Origin: Lujinxingia sediminis
Lineage (GTDB): Bacteria; Myxococcota_A; Bradymonadia; Bradymonadales; Bradymonadaceae
Assembly: GCF_004005565.1 (NCBI RefSeq)
Contig: NZ_SADD01000011.1
Location: forward strand, 62,001-126,000
Length of the DNA: 64,000 bases
Direction: 5' to 3'
The position numbers and the translations under genes are program-made. Below are positions 34,681 to 43,380 of this stretch, one piece after another. The notes beneath the pieces are model-generated. The model saw only the letters and a list, made by a program, of their open reading frames with translations, made no database searches and had not been told where the DNA came from. The first letter of the stretch is position 1. Each line of letters opens with the position of its first letter.

Positions 34681-35142
34681 GTGGCGATCACGTACACCCT
34701 GAATCACCATGTCAACGCGCCGCCGGAGGCGGTCTTTGCGGCGATGCTCGACATCGAGGGCTTTGGTGCCTGGATGGAGAATTTCGTGCGTGTGGAGCGC
34801 CTCGATGAGGGGGAGGTCGGCCCCGGGTCGAGCTGGCGCGAGGTCCGCAACATCATGGGTCGTGAGGGCGCGGAGGTCTTTGAAATCCGGGCGCTGGAGC
34901 CTGGCCGACGCCTCGAACTTTACGTCGATGGTAAAAAGGGCACGACCGGCCGCGGGGAATACCACTACGTGTACGAGCTTGAGGAGCGCGAGGGGGGAAC
35001 CGACGTGCGGCTACTCGGTGGGATGGAGATGGGCGCCGTGTTTAACCTCTTCGCTCGGCTGATGCTGCCTATGTTTAAGAAGATGGTCCGAAAAGACCTC
35101 GAATCGTTGGCGCGTCATGTGGAGCGCAAGGAGCAGACGTGA
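34681..35142 (+). CDS. SRPBCC (START-like) family protein
   Basis: 153 residues. A polyketide cyclase/START-type fold is indicated by the N-terminal VNAPPEAVFAAMLDIEGFGAWM (the usual V.ap.e.Vf..l.D...w..W), then VGPGSSWREVRNIMGREGAE, YHYVYELEEREGGTDVRLLG and the C-terminal helix MLPMFKKMVRKDLESLARHV. Such proteins bind hydrophobic ligands; catalysis is not implied. GTG at 34681 has AAGGAG seven bases upstream. Its stop overlaps the next start by four bases (GTGA), so both are translationally coupled. Confidence 0.82.
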   Translation: MAITYTLNHHVNAPPEAVFAAMLDIEGFGAWMENFVRVERLDEGEVGPGSSWREVRNIMGREGAEVFEIRALEPGRRLELYVDGKKGTTGRGEYHYVYELEEREGGTDVRLLGGMEMGAVFNLFARLMLPMFKKMVRKDLESLARHVERKEQT

Positions 35143-35873
35143 GCGTTTTTCGAAGGATGGTGGTGGGGGTGGGGATGGTAAGTGGGCTCTTCGCCTGCGG
35201 GGATGCCGCCGAGGGCGACGGAAGGCCCTTTGAGTACGAGGGTACATGGGTGGTGGAGGGGGGGCGCTGCCAGGGCCAGGAGCAGCTTCGCATCGTCACG
35301 GTCGAAGCCGTGGAGGAAGGCGGCGAGCTTGTAGCGAGCACGCTACGAGGGGATGCCTGCCTGACGCCTGACGGGACGCTCTGGGAGGGCGATCCGGCCG
35401 GTGATGGCGCGGTGCGCTTTGGAAATGAAAACGTCAGCGTGCAGACCTCGGGGCGCGATGTGATGCGCGTTGCTGCCCCCGAGGGTGAGCTCACCATGCG
35501 GCGTGTGTTTCCGGATACCGGCCCCGCACCTCTTCCCGAGATTGAGGATCTCTCCCTGTCGGGACAATGGTTGATGGAGGGATACCCCTGTGCGGAGGAG
35601 CTTGTGCCGCAGGTGGTGCAGGTTTCCCATGTCGCGGGTTCTTTTTCGGTGACCAAAACTCTGGGCGACGCCTGCATGGAGGCGGGCGTTCGTTTTGTCG
35701 AGGGCGAGCTCGACGAGCTGACGATTCGCGGCGAGGGCTACCTGGAAGCGCCTGATCCCTGGGGGGACGTCGAGAGCTTCGAGTTGAGCGGACGGGTGCG
35801 TGTGCCGGAGTACTTCCGAATCGATGCGCTGGGCGTCGCGGTGGGCTTTCGTCGTGTGCTCGGCGACGACTAA
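35139..35873 (+). CDS. Lipoprotein with duplicated beta-rich domain
   Basis: 244 residues, GTG start overlapping the SRPBCC stop. The lipobox is VSGLFAC (Cys about 20). Two similar halves are visible: FEYEGTWVVEGGRCQGQEQL ... GDACLTPDGTLW and LSLSGQWLMEGYPCAEELVP ... GDACMEAGVRFV. Each has G-W-x-x-E-G, a Cys pair and GDAC, which suggests an internal duplication. The protein is therefore probably two related disulfide-bonded beta domains. No named family. Part of a three-gene plus-strand unit with two upstream genes. Confidence 0.75.
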   Translation: MSVFRRMVVGVGMVSGLFACGDAAEGDGRPFEYEGTWVVEGGRCQGQEQLRIVTVEAVEEGGELVASTLRGDACLTPDGTLWEGDPAGDGAVRFGNENVSVQTSGRDVMRVAAPEGELTMRRVFPDTGPAPLPEIEDLSLSGQWLMEGYPCAEELVPQVVQVSHVAGSFSVTKTLGDACMEAGVRFVEGELDELTIRGEGYLEAPDPWGDVESFELSGRVRVPEYFRIDALGVAVGFRRVLGDD

Positions 35874-35890
35874 AACGTTCTGCCGACGAC

Positions 35891-36349
35891 CTAAAAGGGA
35901 CCGATCAGGTCGGGGGTGATCCACCCCCCGCGCTCCGGATGGGGCTCGGGTGTCGCGCGCATATGATCGACCAGACACCGGTCGACTTTGTGGGGGTAGA
36001 ACGCGATGTAGTCGCGCAGCGCCTGATAATGTTTGGGCGGCTGAAGGTACGACCAGGCCACGGCCTCAATGAAGGTCGGCCCTATCTGAAGATCGTAATA
36101 GGTGGCCACGCCCTTCCATTCGCAGAAGCTGCAGTGCATGGAGGGCTGCAGAAGATCGAGGCGCACGTCTTCGGGGGGGATATAAAAATGGGGGGCGTGG
36201 CCGGTATGCACCAGGCGAAGCGCGCGGGTGGAGTCGGCGATCGGTGTGCTCTCGACCAGGACGCGGATGCGGCGCGAACTTTGCTGCACGGCCGGCGGGC
36301 TGGGAAAGTCCCAGATCGACTCCTGAGAGGAGGAGGTTTGCAGGCTCAT
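35891..36349 (-). CDS. DUF427 family protein
   Basis: 152 residues. The family pattern is visible: RIRVLVESTPIADSTRALRL, HAPHFYIPPEDVRLDLL, HCSFCEWKGVATYYDL (the C-x2-C-x-WKG motif) and AVAWSYLQPP, IAFYPHKVD. DUF427 proteins are small single-domain proteins, often beside nucleotidyltransferases; their activity is not established. The start at 36349 has GGGAG upstream. It converges on the plus-strand lipoprotein gene with 17 bp between stops. Confidence 0.9.
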   Translation of the reverse strand: MSLQTSSSQESIWDFPSPPAVQQSSRRIRVLVESTPIADSTRALRLVHTGHAPHFYIPPEDVRLDLLQPSMHCSFCEWKGVATYYDLQIGPTFIEAVAWSYLQPPKHYQALRDYIAFYPHKVDRCLVDHMRATPEPHPERGGWITPDLIGPF

Positions 36350-36443
36350 GGGGCTCCCGTAGCGAGGGTGATAGGACACCCTTTCAAGCTAAGTACCGTG
36401 GCCGGGCGCGGCCAGTACTTCGGGAGCCCCGGGGGGCGGCGCT

Positions 36444-37016
36444 TTAGTTGACGATTTCGATGAGCTCGACGTCGAAGACGAGCATGCCGGCCGGCATGCC
36501 TGGCGCGCCCTTGTAGGCCAGATCCTGGGGGATCCAGAAGCGGCGCTTCTCACCCTCCACCATCAGCTGTACGCCTTCGGTCCAGCCGGCGATCACCCGG
36601 TTTAGTGGCATCGTCAGCGGCTGGCCGCGTTTCACCGAGCTATCGAACATCTTACCGTCGGTGGTCCAGCCGGTGTAGTGCGCGCGCACCGTCGAGTTGG
36701 CGGTAGGATGCGCGGTACCGGTGCCTTCTTTGAGGACCTTGCTTGCCAGGCCCGACGCGGTCGTTTCGGCGTCGGCTGGCGGAGCGGCCACGTCGGCCGG
36801 AGCTGCCAGAGGATCGCTTTCCTCCTCGGCGGCGCCTTCTTCGGCAGCGCCTTCTTCGGCGGCACCTTCCTCGGTGGCGCCTTCTTCGGCGGCACCTTCC
36901 TCGGTGGCACCTTGCTCAGCGGTGGAGGGGGGCTCTTCTACGGCGTCCTCTTTGGATTCGCAGGCGATCAGCGAGAAGGTCAGAAGACAGGTCAAAAGGG
37001 CAATGCGTCGACGCAT
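36444..37016 (-). CDS. FKBP-type peptidyl-prolyl isomerase lipoprotein
   Basis: 190 residues. The lipobox (LLTFSLIACES, Cys about 19) anchors it, likely outside the cytoplasm. An AEEGA-type repeat linker (about 32-65) precedes the FKBP domain: VLKEGTGTAHPTANSTVRAH, YTGWTTDGKMFDSSVKRGQP, VIAGWTEGVQLMVEGEKRRF and LAYKGAPGMPAGMLVFDVEL. The active-site residues Y, F-D, V-I, W and F are present. It assists folding of secreted or outer-membrane proteins. The start at 37016 has GGAGA upstream; longer frames lack a signal. Repeat copy number may vary. Confidence 0.93.
   Translation of the reverse strand: MRRRIALLTCLLTFSLIACESKEDAVEEPPSTAEQGATEEGAAEEGATEEGAAEEGAAEEGAAEEESDPLAAPADVAAPPADAETTASGLASKVLKEGTGTAHPTANSTVRAHYTGWTTDGKMFDSSVKRGQPLTMPLNRVIAGWTEGVQLMVEGEKRRFWIPQDLAYKGAPGMPAGMLVFDVELIEIVN
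36827..36912. repeat. In-gene 15-bp tandem repeats in the FKBP lipoprotein
   Basis: GCGCCTTCTTCGGCG and close variants (GCACCTTCCTCGGTG) recur about five times. They encode AEEGA/TEEGA units between lipobox and FKBP domain. Length changes would keep the frame. Confidence 0.8.
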
Positions 37017-37701
37017 ACAGTCTCCATACGTTGGGATGCTGACCGGTGCGAAGGCCAGCATGCGGGTTGCACAGGCATTAAAAGGGGGGCACATCCCCCG
37101 AACAATCGTTGAAAAGCACGTCCACCGTCGCGGTATCAGACCTCTCCGGGACGTTCGAGAGAAGCGACGTCGGCGAGGGGGGGCGAAGATTTGCACGCGC
37201 TCGGCCGAAGGGCAAGGCGCACCACAGGTTGGCCTATGGAGCGTCAGGCGCCGCGTAGCAGGGTGGAGCCAGGAGGAGGGTGCCGCCAGCATCTGCGCGC
37301 GTACCAGGACGACCAGGACGACCAGGGCGAGCGAGGAGACTGCCGAGGCACGGGGGGCGACGACGAACCCGCCAGGTACATCACACATCGTGGCGATACG
37401 CCTTTTTAGCTGGCAGCGAGCTGCGGTGAGCCTCCGGGGCTTCTGCACGATGGCGAGGGCATTCACTCCGGCGCTTCAACGTCTGTCAGCTGACGCGGAT
37501 ACGACCGGGAAAACGCATGTCACGCGGCGAGCCTCATCCGGATCAGGCTCGACAAAATGACGCATGTGCGGCACTCTGATACCCTTTCGAAACTTCCGGC
37601 AGAGGTGCGCGTTGCCTTTGCACTACATCGATGAGAGCAGCGACGCTACGGCCCGGGGGAGCCCTCTCCCGAGGCGGCCGGCTCGTGGCGAGGTGAGAGT
37701 G
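37017..37701. other. Long divergent spacer
   Basis: 685 bp between the FKBP lipoprotein and the second hybrid kinase. Frames across it are Arg/Ser-rich and uninformative. The only clear structure is a 24-bp near-perfect palindrome at 37528-37551, flanked by ACGCATGT direct repeats. A more distal start for the kinase (37564) is possible, but the sequence there is not conserved-looking. Confidence 0.45.
37528..37551. promoter_or_regulatory. Near-perfect 24-bp palindrome, candidate operator
   Basis: CGAGCCTCAT and its partner ATCAGGCTCG flank a CCGG centre, with one mismatched pair. ACGCATGT occurs just before and just after it (about 37513 and 37561). It lies about 150 bp upstream of the kinase start at 37702. 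Confidence 0.4.
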
Positions 37702-39636
37702 ATGACGCACGGCCCCCCGGATGACGATTACCGCGACCAGGAGCTCTCCGAGTTAAAGAGGCGCCACGAGACGCTGATGCGCGGGCTGGAGATGCTCAGC
37801 CTGAGCGGCGCACAGACCGGATTGAAGGCCGTGGTCGGGCTTCTCGATGATGTGGTCGGAGGCGATGGCGGGGCGGTCCTGCAGGTGCGCGATGATGGTG
37901 AAATCAGCGTTCTGTGTGCCAGTGACCCTCGTCTCGAAGAGTTACAATGGTGGGTGGGAGCGTTGACCGAGACGGTGCTTGAAGGGCACCCCCTTGTGCT
38001 CGAAGACGTGCGTGAGCAGGCGGGCTGGCAGACGATGCTGGCGTCGGTGTCGATGCCGGTGGCTTCGGTGATGATGGTCAGCGTAGGTACGGCGATCAAT
38101 CCGGCGCTCTGGCTCTGTGTGCATGGCGAGCCGGGGCGCTTTGGCCGAGCTGAGCTGGAGCGCGCGCATGCGCTGCGCGGCCTGCTCACTCAGGCGATGG
38201 TCGGATGGATGGCCGGGCGGCGCTGGGCGATGATGAGCCACGAGCTGCGCACGCCGGTCAACGCGATGATCGGGTTTGCGGAGCTGCTCCGCGAAGAGCA
38301 GCGTCAGCGACTTCCGGAGAATGCTCTCGACAAGTTGGCCAGCATTGAGCGTTCCGGTGCCGAGGTCCTTGGTATCGTCAGCAACCTCGTCTCGCTGGCG
38401 CAGCTCGAAGCCGGCGACGTGGAGCCGGAGGTTTACAGCGTCGATGTGCATCGGGCGCTCGATGCTGTGCTGGGGCAGCTTGAGGGCATCGCGCAACAGC
38501 GCGGCATCGCAATCATGATCGAGCGGGCTGCATCCAATGCGGAAGTTCAATGCGACGGCGAGAAGCTCGAGCAACTCTTTGACGGCGTGATAGGCGAAGC
38601 AGTGCGCTTTAGCGCTGGCACCCAGGTGGAGGTGGCCCTGGAGGCCGATGAAACGCATGTGAAGCTGCGCGTGGGCGATCTTTCCCCGGGGCGACGCGGG
38701 CGCGCCCGCAGGTTGGAGCAGTCCGTGTTACGCCAACTCGCCGACCTGCTCGGCGTCAGCTACCGCGTGGAGCGCAGTGTGCGTCGCGGCACGGTGGTGG
38801 TGCTCGGCATTCCCAGATCCTTTGTCGGAAAGGGCGCGGAGCAGGTGAGCTTCTCGGAGGAGATCGAAATCAATGAGAACGCCAAGCTGGTCCTGATCAT
38901 TGACGACGATCGCGACACCCGCGGGGTGCTCAAACGCACGCTGGAGCGGGTGGGGCATACCGTGGTGTGCGCACGCGACGGACGCGAGGGGTTGAGACTG
39001 GCCTCGGAGGTGCGCCCGGACGTGATCACTCTTGATGTGATGATGCCCCGGATGGACGGCTGGACAGTGTTGGAGCGACTTAAGGAGGATCCCGATCTTC
39101 GAAAGATCCCGGTGATCATGCTCACCTTTGTCGATGACAAACAGCGGGGGCTGGCCTTTGGTGCCGACCACTTTATGTCGAAGCCGGTCGATCGGCACGA
39201 GCTCCTGGAGGTGATGGAGGCGTACGAGAGCGCGATCGATGACGGGGATGTACTGGTCGTCGAAGACGACGAGGCCTCCCGTCAGATGTTGGTACGCCAC
39301 CTGGAGCGGGAGGGGTTTCGGGTGACCGCGGCCTCCAATGGCGAAGAGGGGCTGGCACGTCTGGAGGCGATCGAGCCCAGTCTGGTCTTTCTGGACTTGA
39401 TGATGCCGCATGTCGACGGGTTCGAGTTTCTAACGCGCTTTCGAGAGCGCCCGAAGTTCAAAGACGTGCCCGTGGTAGTGATGACCGCCAAGTACCTCAC
39501 CGCGGAGGACTACGCGCGCCTCTCGGGTAGCGCTACCCGGATCGTGCAGAAGGGGGGCGGGGAGTATATGGGGCTTCTGGAAGAGCTGCGCGAACTGGTG
39601 GTAAGGCTCACACGCGGCAAGGCTCGCCGGGGCTGA
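37702..39636 (+). CDS. Hybrid histidine kinase with degenerate ATPase and two receivers
   Basis: 644 residues. A GAF-like region (about 38-165) is followed by HisKA with an intact H box RWAMMSHELRTPVNAMIGF (His 180). The ATP-binding domain (about 285-372) is reduced: the N box reads FDGVIGEAVRF, with neither Asn; G1 is reduced to GDLSPGRRGR; and the F and G2 boxes are absent. Receiver 1 (about 395-510; IIDDDRDTRG, ITLDVMMPRMDGW, Asp 445) and receiver 2 (about 520-640; VVEDDEASRQ, VFLDLMMPHVDGF) are intact. So it may accept but not generate phosphate. ATG at 37702 has GAGGTGA upstream. Its likely partner is another kinase. Confidence 0.88.
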   Translation: MTHGPPDDDYRDQELSELKRRHETLMRGLEMLSLSGAQTGLKAVVGLLDDVVGGDGGAVLQVRDDGEISVLCASDPRLEELQWWVGALTETVLEGHPLVLEDVREQAGWQTMLASVSMPVASVMMVSVGTAINPALWLCVHGEPGRFGRAELERAHALRGLLTQAMVGWMAGRRWAMMSHELRTPVNAMIGFAELLREEQRQRLPENALDKLASIERSGAEVLGIVSNLVSLAQLEAGDVEPEVYSVDVHRALDAVLGQLEGIAQQRGIAIMIERAASNAEVQCDGEKLEQLFDGVIGEAVRFSAGTQVEVALEADETHVKLRVGDLSPGRRGRARRLEQSVLRQLADLLGVSYRVERSVRRGTVVVLGIPRSFVGKGAEQVSFSEEIEINENAKLVLIIDDDRDTRGVLKRTLERVGHTVVCARDGREGLRLASEVRPDVITLDVMMPRMDGWTVLERLKEDPDLRKIPVIMLTFVDDKQRGLAFGADHFMSKPVDRHELLEVMEAYESAIDDGDVLVVEDDEASRQMLVRHLEREGFRVTAASNGEEGLARLEAIEPSLVFLDLMMPHVDGFEFLTRFRERPKFKDVPVVVMTAKYLTAEDYARLSGSATRIVQKGGGEYMGLLEELRELVVRLTRGKARRG

Positions 39637-39657
39637 TGGCAAAAGCGCCCGGGGGGC

Positions 39658-40302
39658 TCAGCCGGGGAGGTCGGCCAGGGCCTGAATGCGCGTGTTCAGC
39701 TGCTCAAAGAAGATCGCGGCGTCACGACCATCGGCCAGGGCGTGGTGGACGGTGAGTTGAAAGGTCGCCTCATGGCGTCCCGGCTCAACCTCGACCACTT
39801 TGCCCCAGGCGATGCGGGGAGCGGAGTCCAGCGGCTGGCCGGAGAAGGCGTGGCTGATGCTCTGGAAGTCCAGCCAGGGCATGGAGGTGATGTAGACAAG
39901 ATCGAGGCGATGATCATCGCCCAGAAAAAGTTCGGGCAGGTTGCGGGAGCGGTCGGCATGTTCGCCAAGCTCGCGACTAAAGCGCGCCAGATCGTCGGTG
40001 AAGGGGGCGGTGGCGTAATTGAAGGTTCCCCGGTCGCTCATCACCGTAAAGGAAGGGGTGACCTGAGCGACGCGAACCACGCCCTCGTCGTCAAGGCGCA
40101 GGCGAAGAGCGTCGGTGGCGTTGGCGGCCACGCACACGCTGTGCAGCAGCGAGGGAAAGAGGCGCAGTGTGCTGCGGCGAGTCAGCTCCACCAGGGGAGT
40201 GAGGTCGATGCGGGTGGCCACGTCGAAGAAGGGGCGCTCAAAGCCGCGGAAGAACTCATAGTGGGGGCGGCGCGCCCAGGTGCTCAGATCGATGCGTTCC
40301 AT
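39658..40302 (-). CDS. Chloramphenicol acetyltransferase-like (CAT) protein
   Basis: 214 residues, the usual CatA length. The catalytic motif is HHALADGRDA (HHxxxDG, about 191-197). Other features are RPHYEFFRGFERPFFDVATR at the N-terminus, TPSFTVMSDRGTFNY and LDLVYITSMPWLDFQSI. CAT enzymes transfer acetyl-CoA to a hydroxyl; many chromosomal homologues have other substrates, so resistance should not be assumed. It ends the def-fmt-rsmB-rpe operon, 30 bp after rpe, and has only a weak ribosome-binding site. Confidence 0.88.
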   Translation of the reverse strand: MERIDLSTWARRPHYEFFRGFERPFFDVATRIDLTPLVELTRRSTLRLFPSLLHSVCVAANATDALRLRLDDEGVVRVAQVTPSFTVMSDRGTFNYATAPFTDDLARFSRELGEHADRSRNLPELFLGDDHRLDLVYITSMPWLDFQSISHAFSGQPLDSAPRIAWGKVVEVEPGRHEATFQLTVHHALADGRDAAIFFEQLNTRIQALADLPG

Positions 40303-40332
40303 AGGAATCTGCGGGCAAAAGGACGTTGAGGC

Positions 40333-41004
40333 CTAGAGGGTGGCCTGCTGGCGGATGGCGTCGATGGCGTCTTTGTAACTCGGAGCTCCGAAGATGGCGC
40401 TTCCGGCCACCAGCACGTTGGCGCCTGCCTGGCGAAGTTGGGCAGCATTGGAGGGGGAGACGCCGCCGTCGACTTCGATGTCGAGATCGACTCCCAGCGC
40501 GTCGAGGCGGGCTTTGAGCTGCGCGATCTTCTCGATGGTGTGTGGGATGAATGCCTGGCCGCCAAAGCCGGGGTTCACGCTCATGATCAGGACCATGTCG
40601 AGGTCATGGGCCAGATGATCGATCCAGCTCAGCGGGGTGCCCGGGTTGATCGCCAGGCCTGCCTTTTTGCCCAGCCCCTTGATGGTGTGCACCGCGCGGT
40701 GGGGGTGGCGGCTGGTCTCGGGATGAAAGCACACCAGATCGGCGCCGGCGCGGGCGAAGGGACCGACGAAGTCGTCGGGGTTGTCGATCATCAGGTGCAC
40801 ATCGAGAAAGGCGTCCGGCAGCGCCTCACGCAGGGCCTCGACCACGGGCAGTCCGATGGTGATGTTGGGTACGTAGTGGCCGTCCATCACGTCGACATGC
40901 AGCCAGTCGGCGCCGGCGTCGATCACCTCCTGGCATTGCTCACCGAGGCGGGCGAAGTCGGCCGAGAGGATCGAGGGGGCGATGCGAAGTTCGCGCGTCG
41001 TCAT
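40333..41004 (-). CDS. rpe: Ribulose-phosphate 3-epimerase
   Basis: 223 residues, family length. It interconverts ribulose-5-phosphate and xylulose-5-phosphate in the pentose phosphate pathway. The TIM-barrel motifs are IAPSILSADFARLGEQC, WLHVDVMDGHYVPNITIG, VDLxI-type CFHPE, MSVNPGFGGQAFI, and IEVDGGVSPSNAAQL, including the metal-binding His and Asp. Start at 41004. It lies 22 bp after rsmB in a tight minus-strand operon. Confidence 0.96.
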   Translation of the reverse strand: MTTRELRIAPSILSADFARLGEQCQEVIDAGADWLHVDVMDGHYVPNITIGLPVVEALREALPDAFLDVHLMIDNPDDFVGPFARAGADLVCFHPETSRHPHRAVHTIKGLGKKAGLAINPGTPLSWIDHLAHDLDMVLIMSVNPGFGGQAFIPHTIEKIAQLKARLDALGVDLDIEVDGGVSPSNAAQLRQAGANVLVAGSAIFGAPSYKDAIDAIRQQATL

Positions 41005-41026
41005 AAGGATGCTCGGCGATCAGAGG

Positions 41027-42349
41027 TCAGGTTGGAGTGCGACGAAGACGTGCGGCGAAAAACGCGTCGCAGTCGTGGTCGCGCGGGTTTAAGTCGAGTT
41101 CCCCCAGCGTATTGACGAAGGGGGCCCAGTCGAAGCCGCTCTCCGGCAGCGGGGCGCGCTCCAGGTGTGGGTGACGCTCAAGGAGGCGCTCGATCTGCTC
41201 GGGGCCTTCCTCGCGGGTGAAGGTGCAGACGCTGTAGACCAGCGTGGCGCCCGGGTTAAGTCGGTTTACCGCGTGATCGAGAAGTTCGGATTGAACCCGC
41301 ACCAGGGCGTCGACGTCGGCCGGGGAGCGTCGCCAACGGGTCTCGGGGTGTCGGCGGATCACGCCCAGGCCGGAGCAGGGGGCGTCGACCAGGATCAGAT
41401 CGAAGTCGCCGTCGGATTCGGGAAGCTCCTGGAGCGTGGCCTCTCGGAGCACGACGGTGGGGTCGACTCGGAGGTCGGCCAGGGTGTTGGCCAACATCTC
41501 CAGTTTGGTGGGGAGCGGGTCGCAGGCCACCAGGGTGTCTCCGGGGCCGAGCTGCTGGGCGAGGAGCAGCGATTTACCCCCCAGGCCGCAGCAGGCGTCC
41601 AGCGCTCGCATGCCCGGGCTTGCGCCACAGTAGTGCGCGATGAGCTGACTTCCCAGATCCTGGATCGTGAGTGCGTGCGCCTCCAGGAGCGCTCGCAACT
41701 CTGGAGAGGAGCTCTCCGCCTTGAGCGCTCCGGGCGGAGCTTGAAGCGGGCTGACCCCTTCGGGCAGGGTGTCGAGCGGCTGCAGACGCCTCAGGTAAAG
41801 AGGCGGCCGGCCGGCAAAGGCCTCGGCCAGGGCTTCGGCGCGCTCCAGGCCGTGGCGATCGAGCAGTCGTCGGGCGATCCAGTCGGGAAGCGAGTATTTC
41901 AACCCCAGGTAGCGCGCCGGGTGGGCGCTGCGGTCGCGCTCTTCAAAAGGCTGCCACTTCTCTTTGCTGCGCAGCATGTTGCGCAGCACCGCGTTGGCAA
42001 AGCCGGCGGTGCGCTGGCCGCAGGCCCGCTTGACGAGTTTGACGGCGTCGTTAACCAGCGCGTGCGCCGGGATGCGGTCCAGGTAGAGCAGCTGGTAGGT
42101 GGCCATGCGCAGGTTAAGGCGCACCGGGCGATCCAGGCTCTCGAGTTTGCGGGAGACAAAGCGCGAGAGCACCGTGTCGATGGAGCGCTGCCTGGCGAGC
42201 GTGCCGTAGACGAGCTCGGTGGCCAGCGCACGGTCGCGGGCGTCGAGCTCGCTGGTGGCCAGCTGGTTGGAGAGCGCGATATGGCTGTAGGCGTCGTCCT
42301 GCTCAATGCGGCTGAGCACATCGAGGGCGAGAGTTCGGGCGGTGGTCAC
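41027..42349 (-). CDS. rsmB: 16S rRNA (cytosine-967-C5)-methyltransferase RsmB
   Basis: 440 residues. An N-terminal NusB-like RNA-binding domain (about 1-140; ARTLALDVLSRIEQDDAYSH, then LVYGTLARQRSIDTVLSRF) precedes the Rossmann methyltransferase domain with MRALDACCGLGGKSLLLAQQ (AdoMet loop), DAPCSGLGVIRRHPETRWRR (catalytic PC) and VYSVCTFTREEGPEQI (second catalytic Cys). GTG at 42349 was chosen because it is the first start after the fmt stop, 14 bases earlier, and homology starts there. It methylates C967 of 16S rRNA with AdoMet. Confidence 0.94.
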   Translation of the reverse strand: MTTARTLALDVLSRIEQDDAYSHIALSNQLATSELDARDRALATELVYGTLARQRSIDTVLSRFVSRKLESLDRPVRLNLRMATYQLLYLDRIPAHALVNDAVKLVKRACGQRTAGFANAVLRNMLRSKEKWQPFEERDRSAHPARYLGLKYSLPDWIARRLLDRHGLERAEALAEAFAGRPPLYLRRLQPLDTLPEGVSPLQAPPGALKAESSSPELRALLEAHALTIQDLGSQLIAHYCGASPGMRALDACCGLGGKSLLLAQQLGPGDTLVACDPLPTKLEMLANTLADLRVDPTVVLREATLQELPESDGDFDLILVDAPCSGLGVIRRHPETRWRRSPADVDALVRVQSELLDHAVNRLNPGATLVYSVCTFTREEGPEQIERLLERHPHLERAPLPESGFDWAPFVNTLGELDLNPRDHDCDAFFAARLRRTPT

Positions 42350-42363
42350 GGTGGGGGCTCGGT

Positions 42364-43362
42364 TCAGTCGGAGCGCTCGTCGGGGAGCAGAAAGTGGTGA
42401 TCGGTGTGCAGCGTATAGCCGTTGAGGAAGTCGCTCACGGGCAGCGCGCGCTTGCCGGGGGCCTGCAGCTGGAGGCACTCGATGTAGCCCTGGCCGCAGG
42501 CGATGTGCAGCCCCTGATCATCGGCGCGAATGACCTCACCCGGGTTGGCGCCGGTATCCGCGCCGTTGGTTGCCGCGCTGTGCGCCCGCGCCAGATGTAT
42601 TTTGATGCGTTGCGGACCTTCGGCGGTGTGCAAAAAAGCATACGCCCCGGGCCAGGGGTTCATCCCGCGAATCAGGTCGGCGACCTCGCGGGCGCTCTTT
42701 CGAAAGTCGATCTCCCCGTCACTCTTCTTGAGCATCGGCGCGTAGGACGACTGTGCGTCGTCCTGGACGATCGGGTTGAGGCTGTCGAGATGAATCAGGC
42801 GCATCACATCCACGATCAGCTCGGCACCCATCTCGGAGAGGCGATCATGAAGATCCTGAGTGGTATCAAGCTCTTCGATGGGCGTCTTGCGCTTAAGGAG
42901 CATCGGGCCTGTGTCCAGGCCGCGCTCCATCTGCATGATCGTCACGCCGGACTCGGCCTCCCCGCGCACAATCGCCCAGTTGATGGGCGCCGCGCCGCGG
43001 TAGGCGGGCAGCAGGGAGGCGTGGATGTTGATGCAGCCGTAACGCGGCAGCAGCAGCACATCGTTGCGCAGAATCTGTCCGTAGGCCGCGACCACGATCA
43101 CATCCGGATTCCAGGCGCGAAGATGTTCCAGGACCTCCGGACCGCGTAACTTCTCGGGCTGGTAGACCTCGATACCGGCGGCCTGAGCTGCGACTTTGAC
43201 CGGCGGCGGGGTGAGCTTTTTGCCCCGACCGCTGGGGCGATCGGGGTTGGTCACCACGCCGACGACCTCGTCGGGGCTCTCAATGAGTTTGGTGAGCGCG
43301 GGCACCGCAAAGTCAGGCGTGCCCATGTACACGATGCGAAGCGGCGTGCGAGAGGCGGTCAT
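42364..43362 (-). CDS. fmt: Methionyl-tRNA formyltransferase
   Basis: 332 residues. Motifs are RIVYMGTPDFAVPALTKLIE, PDRPSGRGKKLTPPPVKVAA, INIHASLLPAYRGAAPINW (SLLP; formyl-THF and catalytic region) and ITIMQMERGLDTGPML, followed by the C-terminal OB-like domain. It formylates Met-tRNA(fMet) for initiation. The ATG at 43362 has AAAGG upstream. It lies 18 bp after def, its functional partner, in the same operon. Confidence 0.97.
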   Translation of the reverse strand: MTASRTPLRIVYMGTPDFAVPALTKLIESPDEVVGVVTNPDRPSGRGKKLTPPPVKVAAQAAGIEVYQPEKLRGPEVLEHLRAWNPDVIVVAAYGQILRNDVLLLPRYGCINIHASLLPAYRGAAPINWAIVRGEAESGVTIMQMERGLDTGPMLLKRKTPIEELDTTQDLHDRLSEMGAELIVDVMRLIHLDSLNPIVQDDAQSSYAPMLKKSDGEIDFRKSAREVADLIRGMNPWPGAYAFLHTAEGPQRIKIHLARAHSAATNGADTGANPGEVIRADDQGLHIACGQGYIECLQLQAPGKRALPVSDFLNGYTLHTDHHFLLPDERSD

Positions 43363-43380
43363 CTGCAACCTTTAGAAAGT

